64,000 bases of DNA from Embleya sp049739465 (GCF_049739465.1 NZ_JBMHHY010000012.1:1-64000), one strand, 5' to 3'; shown: positions 8,067 through 17,374, counted from the stretch's first letter. The notes: generated by a model not told the origin, from the letters alone. Made by a program: numbers and translations.

Positions 8067-8828
8067 CTAACGGGTGAGATCACCGGGGGTCCCGTGGAGT
8101 CCGACGATTGGCCGGTTGTCGGCCGGCGGCGCGGTCTCGGCCGCCGGGCCGCTCTCGGCCGGACGGGGGCCGCAGAACCGGTCCCCGCCGGCGCTCTTGG
8201 CCCGGGCCAGCGCCCGGTCCGCGGCGCGCAGCAGGGTCGCCGAGTGGGTGCCGTCGCCGGGGAGCACCGCGGTGCCGATCGCCAAGGTCAGCCGGACCGG
8301 GTCGCCGGCCGGCCCGAACGTGCCCCGTCGCACGGCGTAGCACAGCCGTTCGGCGACCTTGGCCGCGCCGGCCGCGTCGGTCTCGGGCAGCAGGATCACG
8401 AACTCCTCGCCGCCGTACCGGGCGATCGTGTCCACCTGGCGGATCTCCAGGGCGAGCCGCTGGGCCACCTCGCGCAACACCGCGCCCGCGCACTGGTGGC
8501 CGTGTCGCTCGTTGACCGTGCGGAAGTGGTCGAGGTCGAGCATGAGCAGCCCGAGCGGCCGGCCGAACCGGCCGGCCCGCATCACCTCGCGGTCGAGCAC
8601 CAGTTGCAGGTAGCGGTAGTTCCACACGCCGGTCAGCGGGTCGGTGACGGACAACCGCTCCAGTTCGGCGCGGCTGAGTTCGAGCCGGGTGACCTCGTGG
8701 CGCAGCTCGGGCAGTTCGTTCCCGGCGAGCGCGCGCAGCCGGCGCACGGCGACCGTCAGCGAGCCGACCGCGACCGCGAGGGCGCCGACGAGCAGGATGA
8801 TCAGGAGGCGTTCGAATGTCAGGCCCAT
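8067..8828 (-). CDS. Membrane-anchored GGDEF-domain diguanylate cyclase
   Basis: This 253-residue protein has one N-terminal transmembrane helix (about residues 7-28), a short linker helix, and a GGDEF domain beginning at VTDPLTGVWNYRYL. The active loop is RYGGEEF (GGEEF at 139-143), a catalytically competent form. An inhibitory I-site RQVD sits at residues 130-133, exactly five residues before it. The protein should therefore make c-di-GMP with product feedback; c-di-GMP controls development in Streptomyces through BldD. It lies just upstream of galU on the same strand (9-bp gap) and divergent from the cyclo-ligase gene. Confidence 0.9.
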   Translation of the reverse strand: MGLTFERLLIILLVGALAVAVGSLTVAVRRLRALAGNELPELRHEVTRLELSRAELERLSVTDPLTGVWNYRYLQLVLDREVMRAGRFGRPLGLLMLDLDHFRTVNERHGHQCAGAVLREVAQRLALEIRQVDTIARYGGEEFVILLPETDAAGAAKVAERLCYAVRRGTFGPAGDPVRLTLAIGTAVLPGDGTHSATLLRAADRALARAKSAGGDRFCGPRPAESGPAAETAPPADNRPIVGLHGTPGDLTR

Positions 8829-8919
8829 GCGGCGTCCGGGTCCGGTGCGGTGGCGCGAACTGTGTCGATTGCGCGGACTCCTTCGATAACCCGTCCAAAC
8901 ACGTCATTCAGGGAACAGC

Positions 8920-9507
8920 ATGAAGGACATCCTCAACGACAAGGCCACGCTGAGGTCACAGTTGACGCACTCACGGTCACGCGTCGGGTCGGACCGGCGT
9001 GTCGCGGCGAGTCGCGCGCTCCGCGCCGCGCTCCTCGCGCTCCCCGAGGTGGCCGGCGCGCACACCGTGGCGGCGTATGTGCCGGTGGGGTCCGAGCCGG
9101 GCGGCCGGGAGTTGGTCGAGGACCTGGCCGCGGGGTCGACCCGGCGGGTGTTGCTGCCCGTGCTGCTCGCGGACGACGACCTGGACTGGGCGGTGTACCA
9201 GGGACCGGAGTCGCTGGTGCCGGCCGGCCGCGGGCTGCGCGAGCCGATCGGGCCGCGCCTGGGCCCGGAGGGGGTGCGCACGGCGGACGTGCTCGTGGTG
9301 CCGGGCCTTGCGGTGGATCGCCGGGGGGTGCGGCTCGGGCGCGGCGGCGGCTCCTACGACCGGGCGCTCGCCCGGCTGCCCGCCTCGGCGGTGACGGTGG
9401 TGCTGCTCTACGACGGCGAGGTGCTCGACCGGGTGCCGGCCGAGCCGCACGACGTGCCGGTGGACATCGCGGTGACGCCCGCGGCGGTGCACCGGTTCAC
9501 CCGGTAG
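8920..9507 (+). CDS. 5-formyltetrahydrofolate cyclo-ligase
   Basis: This 195-residue protein starts at ATG 8920. The diagnostic motif VVPGLAVDRRGVRLGRGGG-SYDRAL lies near residue 126 and is the ATP/folate site of the family. An Arg/Ser-rich helix at the N-terminus also fits. The enzyme converts 5-formyl-THF to 5,10-methenyl-THF using ATP. The gene is convergent with the penicillin-acylase family gene, with only about 30 bp between stops. Confidence 0.92.
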   Translation: MKDILNDKATLRSQLTHSRSRVGSDRRVAASRALRAALLALPEVAGAHTVAAYVPVGSEPGGRELVEDLAAGSTRRVLLPVLLADDDLDWAVYQGPESLVPAGRGLREPIGPRLGPEGVRTADVLVVPGLAVDRRGVRLGRGGGSYDRALARLPASAVTVVLLYDGEVLDRVPAEPHDVPVDIAVTPAAVHRFTR

Positions 9508-9538
9508 CACCGCCGCGAGCCGCGATCGGGGCCTGAGA

Positions 9539-12500
9539 TCAGGGCCCGGCGGGTGGTGGCGCCGGCGCGGCCGGCGTCAGCGTCAGCCGGTGCTGGGCCG
9601 CCTTGTCCACCGCCGCGCGGGTGAACGGCCAGGGCAACGTCTTGCCCTGGCGCCACAGTTCGGTCTGATCGGTGTAGTTGTCGTGCCACACGTGCCCGGA
9701 GGCGCCGGTGAGGTTGATCCACCTCGACGCGTCCAGATCGGCCAGGTCCACCACCATCCGCATCGACGGCACGGTGGTCACCGCGTAGCCCTGCGCGGCG
9801 TTCCACCCGGTCGCATTGACCAGCCCCTCGCCGCCGGCCATCCGGTACGGACCGCGGTTGAGCATCCACTTGACCACGCCCGGCCCGTCGGTGCCCAGCG
9901 TCTGGTTCTTCAGGGTCAGTGTGTGCAGCCGACCCCACGACCAGGTGTCGATGTCCTTGCCGAGCCGCGAGGTGAGGTCCTTCTTCGCCTCGACCATCGC
10001 CTTGTGCAGCAGCCCGTCGCGGGTGGTGATCGTGCCCGGGTTCTTGGAGATGTTCCACCACGGGCTCTCCGGGGTGGTCAGCAGCGTGCGGGCGACCTCG
10101 TTCCAGCGATCGCCGCCGTCCGGCTGCGCGGTCGAGTCGTCCCGCTTGCCGCACTGCACGTGGCCGGTCTTGGGATTGCTCGCGCAGTCGTTGTCCGCGC
10201 GGACCGAGAACGGCATCTTGTCGCCGAACGCCAACATCAGCACCTGGCGCCACACCGCGTTGAAGTAGGCCGCGGCGCCCGAGTCCGCGTCGTTGCGCAT
10301 GTTCCAGCCCTTGAGCAGGTCCTGCGCCTCGCGCACCCACGGATCGTCGATCCGGACCCCGAGCAGGTAGGGCACCAGCATCGGGGCGACCGGGTTGAGG
10401 TCGTCCGCCTGCATCTGCTGCATCATCGCCGCGTCGATCTTGCCCGGCGCCTTGGTGATCATCTCCTCGATCCGCGCACTGCGCGCGCCGTAGCCCCAGT
10501 CGGAGGTGATCAGGTACGGATACGCGGGCGAGACCACCGCGTTGTTCGCGGTGACGATGTACCCCTCCGGCGGGTCGTAGGAGTACGGCAGCGACTCGAA
10601 CGGGATCGCGCCCACCCAGTCGTACTTGGGGTCCCAGCCGTACACCGGCCAGCGGCCGTCACCGCTGCGCCGGATCGGGATCTTGCCGGGCGCCTGGTAG
10701 CCGATGTGGCCCTCGACGTCGGCGTAGATCGCGTTCTGCGAGGGCGCGTCGAAGTTCTTCAGCGCGCCGCGGAAGTCGGCCCAGTTCTGCGCCTTGTCGA
10801 GTTGGAAGAGCGCATCCATCGTGTTGCCCGGATCCAGCGCGGTCCAGCGCAGCGCGACCGCGTAGCCGTCCTCGCGCTGCGGGCTCAGATCGGGGATCGG
10901 CGCCTTCTTGCCGACGTCCTTGAGGTCGTCGGAGGCGTCGGCGTCGGTCAGGATCGGGCCGTGTCGGGTGGTCCGCACGGTGATCTTGCGATCGGCGCCG
11001 CCGGCCACCTTGATGGTCTCCTCGCGAACCTCCTTGAACGGCTCCCACTTGCTGTCGTAGAGCACGCCGTCGCCCTGGACCTTCTCCAGGTAGAGGTCGG
11101 TCACGTCGGCGCCGAGGTTGGTGAAGCCCCAGGAGATCTTCTGGTTGTGGCCGATGATCACCCCCGGCATGCCGGAGAACGTGTAGCCGGAGACGTCGTA
11201 TTGGCACTGCGGGCCGACCGTGCGGCAGTGCAGGCCCATCTGGTACCAGACCGAGGGCAACGACGGGGACAGATGCGGGTCGTTGGCAAGGAGCGGTTTG
11301 CCGGTGGTGGTGCGACTGCCCGCGATCACCCACGAATTGGAGCCGACGCCGGACGACTTCTGGCTGAACAGCGAGGGCAGGTTGGCCAGCGAGTCGGACA
11401 GGTTGGACAGCGCGTTCTGGGCGTTCTTCGAGGGCACCGGCGGCGGCGCGTCCTGGGCGAAGCGCTCGATCTTGGCGTCCTTGGGATCCTTGACGATCGC
11501 GCCGTCGCGCACGATCGGCTTGTTCACGTCGTAGGGATACGGCGGGTAGAGCTCGTCGATCTGATTGACCGTCAGCTTGTCCGACAGCAGCGCGCGGTCG
11601 ATCTCCTCCTGGATGTTGGTACGCAGGTCCCAGGCCATCGCCTTGAGCCAGGCGACCGAGTCCACCGGGGTCCACGGCTCGGCCTTATAGCCGTCGTGCA
11701 CGACGCCGAGGAGCGCGTACTCGAAGGACGCGTCCGCGCCCTTGTGGTCCTTGAGGTAGGCGTTGACCCCCTCGGCGTAGGCCTGGAGAAACTTCTGCGA
11801 CTCCGGCGCGAGTGCCGCGTACTCCTGCTCGGCCACCTTGCGCCAGCCCAGCGTGCGCAGGAACCGGTCGTTCTTGACCTGCGAGTCGCCGAACATCTCC
11901 GACAGTCGGCCGGCGGTCATATGGCGCCGTACGTCCATCTCCCAGAACCGGTCCTGGGCGTGTACGTAGCCCTGTCCCCGGAAGAGGTCCTCGGACGTGT
12001 CCGCGTACACCTGCGGGATGCCGTTGCCGTCGCGGATCACCTCGACCTTGCCGGTCAGTCCGGGCACCTTGATCGTGCCGGAGGTCTGCGGGAACGAGTC
12101 GCGGGACAACTGCCAGCCCCACCAGCCCAGTCCGCCCGCCGCGATGGCGAGCACCACGACGAAGACGATGGCCGTCAACCGGAACCGGCGCCACGCCTTG
12201 GACGGCCCCTTGGGGGTCGTCGGTCGTTCCTTGACCTTGGCGGTGGCACCGGGCACGGGGGCGGCGGGCTCGGATCCGGACTCGGGTTCGGGCTCGGGCT
12301 CGGACCCGGGCGCGGTCCCCGCCGCGGGCCGGGACTCGGCGCGCGGCTCGGGCGCGGGCGCGGGGACCGGTACGGACACCGGCTCGGGGATCGCCGGCGG
12401 TGGTTCGGCGGCGCGCGGCGCGGGCGGCACGGCGTGGGCGGCCGGCTCCGCGTAGGGCTCGTCGGGCGGGTAGGGCTCCTGGGCGGCGTACGGCTGGTAG

Positions 12501-12781
12501 GGCTCCTGGGGTGCGTACGGCTCTCGCGGTGCGTACGGCTCGGGTTCGGCGTACGGCTCGGGTTCGACATACGGCGACTGCGGCGACTGCGGCGGCTGTT
12601 GCCCTGCGGCGGCTTCGCGCTCATGCTCCGCGCGTTCTTCCGCGCGCCGCCGGGCCGCGACCGGATCCGCGGCCGCCCACTGCGACGTGGGCCACTCGCC
12701 CGTGGGCCAGTCGTCCCAGCCGGATGAGGCGTCCTGGCCACCGGGGGGCTGCTCCGGGTCGGGCGTCTTCGAGGGAGGCAT
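9539..12781 (-). CDS. Membrane-anchored penicillin acylase family N-terminal-nucleophile hydrolase
   Basis: This is a protein of about 1080 residues. Residues 1-195 form a cytoplasmic Pro/Glu-rich region with repeated EPYA units, residues 200-222 a transmembrane helix, and the rest an extracellular penicillin amidase domain starting at VPGLTGKVEVIRDGNGIPQV. The autoprocessing site is SGVGSNSWVIAG, with the nucleophile Ser near residue 481, followed by LLANDPHL. The family cleaves amide bonds of beta-lactams, acyl-homoserine lactones or lipopeptides; the substrate here is unknown. I chose ATG 12781, with AAGGA upstream, over TTG 12784. No signal peptidase site is evident, so it stays tethered. 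Confidence 0.9.
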   Translation of the reverse strand: MPPSKTPDPEQPPGGQDASSGWDDWPTGEWPTSQWAAADPVAARRRAEERAEHEREAAAGQQPPQSPQSPYVEPEPYAEPEPYAPREPYAPQEPYQPYAAQEPYPPDEPYAEPAAHAVPPAPRAAEPPPAIPEPVSVPVPAPAPEPRAESRPAAGTAPGSEPEPEPESGSEPAAPVPGATAKVKERPTTPKGPSKAWRRFRLTAIVFVVVLAIAAGGLGWWGWQLSRDSFPQTSGTIKVPGLTGKVEVIRDGNGIPQVYADTSEDLFRGQGYVHAQDRFWEMDVRRHMTAGRLSEMFGDSQVKNDRFLRTLGWRKVAEQEYAALAPESQKFLQAYAEGVNAYLKDHKGADASFEYALLGVVHDGYKAEPWTPVDSVAWLKAMAWDLRTNIQEEIDRALLSDKLTVNQIDELYPPYPYDVNKPIVRDGAIVKDPKDAKIERFAQDAPPPVPSKNAQNALSNLSDSLANLPSLFSQKSSGVGSNSWVIAGSRTTTGKPLLANDPHLSPSLPSVWYQMGLHCRTVGPQCQYDVSGYTFSGMPGVIIGHNQKISWGFTNLGADVTDLYLEKVQGDGVLYDSKWEPFKEVREETIKVAGGADRKITVRTTRHGPILTDADASDDLKDVGKKAPIPDLSPQREDGYAVALRWTALDPGNTMDALFQLDKAQNWADFRGALKNFDAPSQNAIYADVEGHIGYQAPGKIPIRRSGDGRWPVYGWDPKYDWVGAIPFESLPYSYDPPEGYIVTANNAVVSPAYPYLITSDWGYGARSARIEEMITKAPGKIDAAMMQQMQADDLNPVAPMLVPYLLGVRIDDPWVREAQDLLKGWNMRNDADSGAAAYFNAVWRQVLMLAFGDKMPFSVRADNDCASNPKTGHVQCGKRDDSTAQPDGGDRWNEVARTLLTTPESPWWNISKNPGTITTRDGLLHKAMVEAKKDLTSRLGKDIDTWSWGRLHTLTLKNQTLGTDGPGVVKWMLNRGPYRMAGGEGLVNATGWNAAQGYAVTTVPSMRMVVDLADLDASRWINLTGASGHVWHDNYTDQTELWRQGKTLPWPFTRAAVDKAAQHRLTLTPAAPAPPPAGP

Positions 12782-13086
12782 CAAGGTCCTTATGCGGTCG
12801 GTGCGGCAAGGGACACCTTAAAAGCCGAGCGTCGTCGGCATCACAGCCACGGGTACGAGACGGGACCCCTCTGGGGTATGGATCCTTCGCTTTGGTAAAA
12901 TATTTGCCAGGCGTAGGTAATTGATCGCCGGTTCGCCGGCGCGGCAGGCCCCCCGTCCCAAGGCCCGCTGATTCCCTGCGTTTTCGCGGTGTCGCCGGTT
13001 CCCCCGTCGTCGCCTGCCTTCATGTTCTGCACTCCGTGTGGCCGCCTGGGGGGTGGCCGGACCGACGACCGCCGGAGGTGACGCAC
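12782..13086. promoter_or_regulatory. Divergent promoter region, acylase / antiporter
   Basis: This gap of about 305 bp carries an AT-rich near-palindrome TGGTAAAATATTTGCCA at 12893-12909 (one mismatch between arms), which stands out in GC-rich DNA. It probably holds promoters for both divergent genes and may be a regulator site. GGAGG at 13074-13078 is the ribosome binding site of the antiporter gene. No gene is supported here. Confidence 0.4.
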
Positions 13087-14580
13087 GTGTCCGTGCCCGA
13101 GCTCAACCAGGTATTGCTCCTGGGTGCCATCGTCATGTTGTCCGCAGTGATCGCGGTACGCCTCGCGACCAGGACCGGGCTGCCGAGCCTGCTGCTCTAC
13201 CTCGGCCTCGGCATGGTGATCGGGGCCGACGGCCTCGGCATAGGTTTCAACAACGCCGAACTGACCCAGACGCTCGGCTATGCCGCGCTGATAGTAATCC
13301 TCGCCGAGGGCGGGATAGCGACCAGTTGGAAGGAGATCAAGCCGTCCGTGCCGGCGGCGGCGGTGTTGTCCACGGTCGGCGTCGGGGTGAGCGTCGCGGT
13401 CACCGCGCTGGCCACCAAGATTGTGCTGGACGTCAACTGGTCCACCGCGATCCTGATGGGCGCCATCGTGTCCTCCACGGACGCCGCCGCGGTGTTCTCG
13501 GTGCTGCGCAAGCTGCCGCTGCCGCATCGGCTGACCGGCTTGCTGGAGGCCGAGTCCGGGTTCAACGACGCGCCGGTGGTGATCCTGGTGGTCACCTTCG
13601 CCCACGTGGGTCACATCGAGCCGTGGTACCGGATACTCGGCGAGATCGGCATGGAGCTGACCATCGGCGCGGCGCTCGGCCTCGCGGTCGGCAAGCTCGG
13701 CGCGTTCGGGCTGCGCCATGTCGCGCTGCCCGCCTCCGGGCTCTACCCGATCGCGGTGATGGCGCTGTGCGTGCTGGCCTACGCCGGCGGCGCGCTCGCG
13801 CACGGCAGCGGGTTCCTGGCCGTCTACCTGACCGCGCTGATCCTGGGCAACTCGCAGCTCCCGCACGGTCCGGCCACCCGCGGCTTCGCCGAGGGGCTGG
13901 GTTGGATCGCCCAGATCGGGCTGTTCGTCCTGCTCGGACTGCTGGTCACCCCGCACGAGTTGGGCAGCGCGGTGGTACCGGCCCTGGTGATCGGCACGAT
14001 CCTGTTGCTGGTCGCCAGGCCGCTGTCGGTGATCGTGACCACCACCCCGTTCCGCGTACCGTGGCGCGAACAGCTGATCCTGTCCTGGGCCGGGCTGCGC
14101 GGAGCGGTGCCCATCGTGTTGGCCACGATCCCGATCGTGAAGGACGTCCCGCACGCCCAGCGGCTGTTCAACATCACCTTCGTCCTGGTGGTCGTGTTCA
14201 CCCTGGTCCAGGGGCCGACGCTGCCGTGGATAGCGCGCAAGGCCGGCTTCGCGGGCGCCGACGAGCCGACCGACCTGGGGGTCGAGTCCGCGCCGCTGGA
14301 GAAGCTCCAGGGGCATCTGCTGTCGGTCAGCGTGCCGGCCGGCTCGCTGATGCACGGCGTGGAGGTCGGCGAGTTGCGGCTGCCGCGCGGGGCCGCGGTC
14401 ACCCTGATCGTGCGCGACGCGGAGAGCTTCGTACCCGAGCCGACCACGGTGCTCCAGCGCGGCGACGACCTGCTCGTGGTGACCACCGACACGGTGCGCG
14501 ACCAGACCGAGGACCGGCTGCGCGCGGTCAGCCGGGGTGGCAAGCTGGCCGGTTGGTTCGGGGTCAAGGGTGCCGCGTGA
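13087..14580 (+). CDS. Cation/proton antiporter (CPA1 family) with a TrkA-C domain
   Basis: This 497-residue protein has about 12-13 transmembrane helices. It includes GLPSLLLYLGLGMVIG, VSSTDAAAVFSVLR (the ion-binding STDA motif), LEAESGFNDAPVV (the second Asp motif) and LSWAGLRGAVPIVLA. After about residue 400 comes a soluble TrkA-C/RCK-C domain beginning near LLSVSVPAGSLMHG, typical of K+/H+ antiporters of the CvrA/NhaP2 type that bind regulatory ligands. GTG 13087 fits GGAGG at 13074-13078. Ion specificity (K+ or Na+) cannot be told from sequence. Confidence 0.9.
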   Translation: MSVPELNQVLLLGAIVMLSAVIAVRLATRTGLPSLLLYLGLGMVIGADGLGIGFNNAELTQTLGYAALIVILAEGGIATSWKEIKPSVPAAAVLSTVGVGVSVAVTALATKIVLDVNWSTAILMGAIVSSTDAAAVFSVLRKLPLPHRLTGLLEAESGFNDAPVVILVVTFAHVGHIEPWYRILGEIGMELTIGAALGLAVGKLGAFGLRHVALPASGLYPIAVMALCVLAYAGGALAHGSGFLAVYLTALILGNSQLPHGPATRGFAEGLGWIAQIGLFVLLGLLVTPHELGSAVVPALVIGTILLLVARPLSVIVTTTPFRVPWREQLILSWAGLRGAVPIVLATIPIVKDVPHAQRLFNITFVLVVVFTLVQGPTLPWIARKAGFAGADEPTDLGVESAPLEKLQGHLLSVSVPAGSLMHGVEVGELRLPRGAAVTLIVRDAESFVPEPTTVLQRGDDLLVVTTDTVRDQTEDRLRAVSRGGKLAGWFGVKGAA

Positions 14581-14589
14581 GGTACGATC

Positions 14590-14766
14590 GGTTGGTTGAT
14601 TGCCTTCGCGGTGCCACCCGGCACCACGATCGCCGATCCCCTACACACACCGACTCTGCCTGACGCAGGGCTGGCGTCGTGACCGCACGGCGGCCGAAGC
14701 AAAGCTTCGGTATCTACCCCGGTGGACGCTTTCGAGGACAGCTCTCGGCGCACCGGGGTTTTCCCT
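14590..14766 (+). promoter_or_regulatory. Structured leader with a possible attenuator upstream of an MFS gene
   Basis: Between the antiporter stop and the MFS start the plus strand can form three hairpins. GGTGCC/GGCACC lies near 14611-14626, CCGAAGC-AAA-GCTTCGG at 14694-14710, and ACCCCGGTG (14716-14724) can pair with CACCGGGGT (14751-14759) just before TTTTCCC. The last resembles an intrinsic terminator placed before the downstream gene. It could instead be the antiporter terminator. No known riboswitch class was recognised. Confidence 0.4.
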
Positions 14767-14847
14767 GTGCGTCACCAGGTGGCAGGAAGCGATACCCACG
14801 ATGCCCACGCATCGGACCGGCGTCCGCGCCCGCGAGGAGCGGCGCGG

Positions 14848-16119
14848 ATGATCTCCACGTACACCGAGCTGCTGCGGACCCCGTCCGCGTGGCGATTCCT
14901 GGCTCCCGCGCTGATCGCGCGGCTGCCCTACGCGATGCTCGGCCTGGGCATCGTGTTGTTGGTCAAGCACACCACCGGCTCGTACGGCACGGCCGGCGCG
15001 GTCTCCGCCGCGGCGGCCGTGGCGCTCGCGTTCGTCGGCCCGCAGACGGGCCGGCTCGCCGACCGCTTCGGTCAGTCGGCCGTGGTGGTCCCCGGCGCGC
15101 TGCTGCACGGCGCGGCGGTGTCCGCGCTGATCGTGGCCGCGCTCGCGGACGCGCCGCTGTGGCTGCTGTTCGCCGGCGCGGTGCTCTCCGGTGCCACCGT
15201 GCCGCAGATCGGTTCGATGGTGCGCGCCCGCTGGGCCGCGCGACTGGAACGCTCGCCGCTGTTGCCGACCGCGTTCGCGTTCGAGTCGGTCACCGACGAG
15301 TTCACCTTCGTGGTGGGCCCGGTGGTGGCCACGTTCCTGGCCACCGGGGTGCACCCGGCCGCCGGTCTGGTGGTCGAGGCGGCACTGACCGTGGTCGGGT
15401 CGTTGTTGTTCGCGGCGCAACGCGGCACCGCGCCGCGCCGGGTGGTCCGGGCCGCCGGCGACGCGCCGCGCGTCTCGGCGTTGCGGATCGGCGGCGTACG
15501 ACTGCTCGTGGTGGCGTTCGTGTGCATCGGCGGGGTGTTCGGGACCGTGCAGGTATCGGTCACCGCGTTCGCCGAGGAGGCCGGTCGACCCGGCCTGGCG
15601 GGCGCGCTCTACGCGGTGTTCGCGGGCGGCAGCCTGATCGCCGGCGCGGTCTACGGCGCGATCGCCTGGCGGCGGTCGGCGCAGCGGCGGATGGTGCTGA
15701 TGTTCGCGCTGCTCGCGCTTGGCACCGCGCCGCTGTGGGCGATCCCGTCGGTGGGAATCATGGTGCCCGTCGCGTTGCTGTGCGGACTGGCGATCGCACC
15801 CACCCTGATCACCGGGTTCACCCTGGTGGACACGCTGGTCCCGGCCGCGGCCAAGACCGAGGCGTTCACCTGGCTGACCGGCGCGATCGGCCTGGGCCTC
15901 GCGCTCGGCTCCACCTTCTCCGGGATGCTGACCGACGCGCGTGGTTCGAGTGCCGGGTTCGCGCTGACCCTGGGGTCGGCCGGGATCGGCTTCCTGGTGG
16001 TGCTGGCCGGGCAGCGGCTGCTGCGGCCGAGCGTGGATGTGACACCCATTACACCGGTGACGTCGACCGTGGTGGACGGAACTCCGGTGGATGCTGCACC
16101 ATTGGCACTCGACAGGTGA
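14848..16119 (+). CDS. MFS transporter
   Basis: This 423-residue protein has about 12 hydrophobic helices. The MFS loop motif GRLADRFGQSAVV lies after helix 2, and the second half has RRSAQRRMV. It resembles uncharacterised actinobacterial MFS permeases; the substrate is unknown. I chose ATG 14848 because GAGGAG lies eight bases upstream. A GTG at 14722 would add a charged 42-residue extension overlapping the leader hairpin and is less likely. Confidence 0.85.
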   Translation: MISTYTELLRTPSAWRFLAPALIARLPYAMLGLGIVLLVKHTTGSYGTAGAVSAAAAVALAFVGPQTGRLADRFGQSAVVVPGALLHGAAVSALIVAALADAPLWLLFAGAVLSGATVPQIGSMVRARWAARLERSPLLPTAFAFESVTDEFTFVVGPVVATFLATGVHPAAGLVVEAALTVVGSLLFAAQRGTAPRRVVRAAGDAPRVSALRIGGVRLLVVAFVCIGGVFGTVQVSVTAFAEEAGRPGLAGALYAVFAGGSLIAGAVYGAIAWRRSAQRRMVLMFALLALGTAPLWAIPSVGIMVPVALLCGLAIAPTLITGFTLVDTLVPAAAKTEAFTWLTGAIGLGLALGSTFSGMLTDARGSSAGFALTLGSAGIGFLVVLAGQRLLRPSVDVTPITPVTSTVVDGTPVDAAPLALDR

Positions 16120-16165
16120 GAGTGCCAGTACCCAGCTGACCTGTCTGTCGAAGGAGGACCAGACC

Positions 16166-16531
16166 GTGCCGACGTACCAGTACCAGTGCACCGCCTGTGG
16201 CGAGGGGCTCGAGGCCGTTCAGAAGTTCACGGACGACGCGCTGACCGAGTGCCCCGCCTGCCAGGGCAGGTTGCGCAAGGTCTTCTCGGCGGTGGGCGTC
16301 GTGTTCAAGGGCTCGGGCTTCTACCGCACCGACAGCCGCGGGTCGAGCACGTCGTCGACGCCGGCGACGGCCGCGGCGGGCTCGGGTTCGTCCGCGTCCT
16401 CCTCGGGCTCGTCGTCCTCGGGCTCGTCCTCGTCGGAGGGCTCGTCGTCCTCGTCCTCGGGGTCGTCCTCGTCCTCGTCGTCTTCCTCCTCGTCGTCCGG
16501 CTCGTCCGGTACGACGTCGACGGCGGCCTGA
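16166..16531 (+). CDS. FmdB-type zinc ribbon protein with a Ser-rich tail
   Basis: This 121-residue protein has an FmdB/CxxC_CxxC_SSSS zinc ribbon with Cys pairs at 8/11 (QCTACG) and 29/32 (ECPACQG), then GSGFYRTDSRG. After residue 60 it is almost entirely Ser with a little Gly. GTG 16166 follows AAGGAGGA, a near-perfect ribosome binding site. The stop lies four bases before the MTA phosphorylase start, so the two form an operon. The function of these small zinc proteins is unknown; a regulatory or metal-related role is usually suggested. Confidence 0.88.
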   Translation: MPTYQYQCTACGEGLEAVQKFTDDALTECPACQGRLRKVFSAVGVVFKGSGFYRTDSRGSSTSSTPATAAAGSGSSASSSGSSSSGSSSSEGSSSSSSGSSSSSSSSSSSSGSSGTTSTAA

Positions 16532-16534
16532 CCG

Positions 16535-17374
16535 ATGGCCTCGGGCGTGCTGCCGGCGGGCGTGGCTCCGGCCGAGATCGGCGTGATCGGCGGTTCCGGG
16601 TTCTACGCGTTCCTGGAGGACGTGGTCGAGGTGCGCGTGGACACGCCGTACGGCGCGCCCAGTGACGCCCTCTTCCTGGGCGAGATCGCGGGCCGTCGGG
16701 TGGCGTTCCTGCCCCGGCACGGCCGCGACCACTCGATCCCGCCGCACCGGATCAACTACCGCGCCAACCTGTGGGCGCTGCGCGCCGTCGGGGTGACCCA
16801 GGTGCTCGCCCCGTGCGCGACCGGCGGGCTGCGGGCCGAATTCGGCCCGGGCACGCTCGTGGTGCCGGACCAGCTGATCGACCGCACCTCCGGCCGCACC
16901 CAGACGTTCTTCGACGGGCTGCCGCTCGCCGACGGCACCGTCCCGCCGGTCGTGCACACCACGTTCGCCGACCCCTATTGCGCGGACGGCCGCGCGGTGG
17001 TCACCGCGAGCGCGCGCGCCGCGGGCTGGGCGCCGGTGGACGGCGGCACCCTCGTGGTGATCGAGGGGCCGCGCTTCTCCACCCGCGCCGAATCCAAGTG
17101 GTACGCCGCGCAGGGCTGGTCGATCGTCGGCATGACCGGGCACCCCGAGGCGGTGCTCGCCCGCGAACTGGGGTTGTGCTGCACGGCCATTGCGCTGGTC
17201 ACCGACCTGGACGCGGGGGTCGAGGCCGGCGAGGGGGTCACCCACGCCGAGGTGATGGAGGTCTTCGCGGCCAACGTCGACCGGCTGCGCACACTGCTGT
17301 TCGACGTGGTGGCGGAGCTGCCGAAGACCCGTTCGTGCGCGTGTGGCACGGCGGAGGTCGAGCGGCCGGCCTAG
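16535..17374 (+). CDS. mtnP: S-methyl-5'-thioadenosine phosphorylase
   Basis: This 279-residue purine nucleoside phosphorylase family member has GVIGGSGFYAF at the N-terminus, LPRHGRDHSIPPHRINYRAN near residue 55, and IEGPRFSTRAESKWY near 181, the MTA phosphorylase signature. It also has MTGHPEAVLARELGLC. It cleaves methylthioadenosine to adenine and methylthioribose-1-phosphate in methionine salvage. The TRSCACGTAEVERPA tail carries two Cys residues. It is co-transcribed with the upstream zinc ribbon gene. Confidence 0.93.
   Translation: MASGVLPAGVAPAEIGVIGGSGFYAFLEDVVEVRVDTPYGAPSDALFLGEIAGRRVAFLPRHGRDHSIPPHRINYRANLWALRAVGVTQVLAPCATGGLRAEFGPGTLVVPDQLIDRTSGRTQTFFDGLPLADGTVPPVVHTTFADPYCADGRAVVTASARAAGWAPVDGGTLVVIEGPRFSTRAESKWYAAQGWSIVGMTGHPEAVLARELGLCCTAIALVTDLDAGVEAGEGVTHAEVMEVFAANVDRLRTLLFDVVAELPKTRSCACGTAEVERPA

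Noticed and set aside
9590..12727. A 1045-codon open frame antisense to the penicillin-acylase family gene
   Set aside because: It is a high-GC shadow frame without a domain or ribosome site. The minus-strand gene has a full catalytic motif set.
14590..14766. A known riboswitch (SAM, guanidine, fluoride or cobalamin type)
   Set aside because: The conserved core sequences of these classes are not present. Only generic hairpins are seen.
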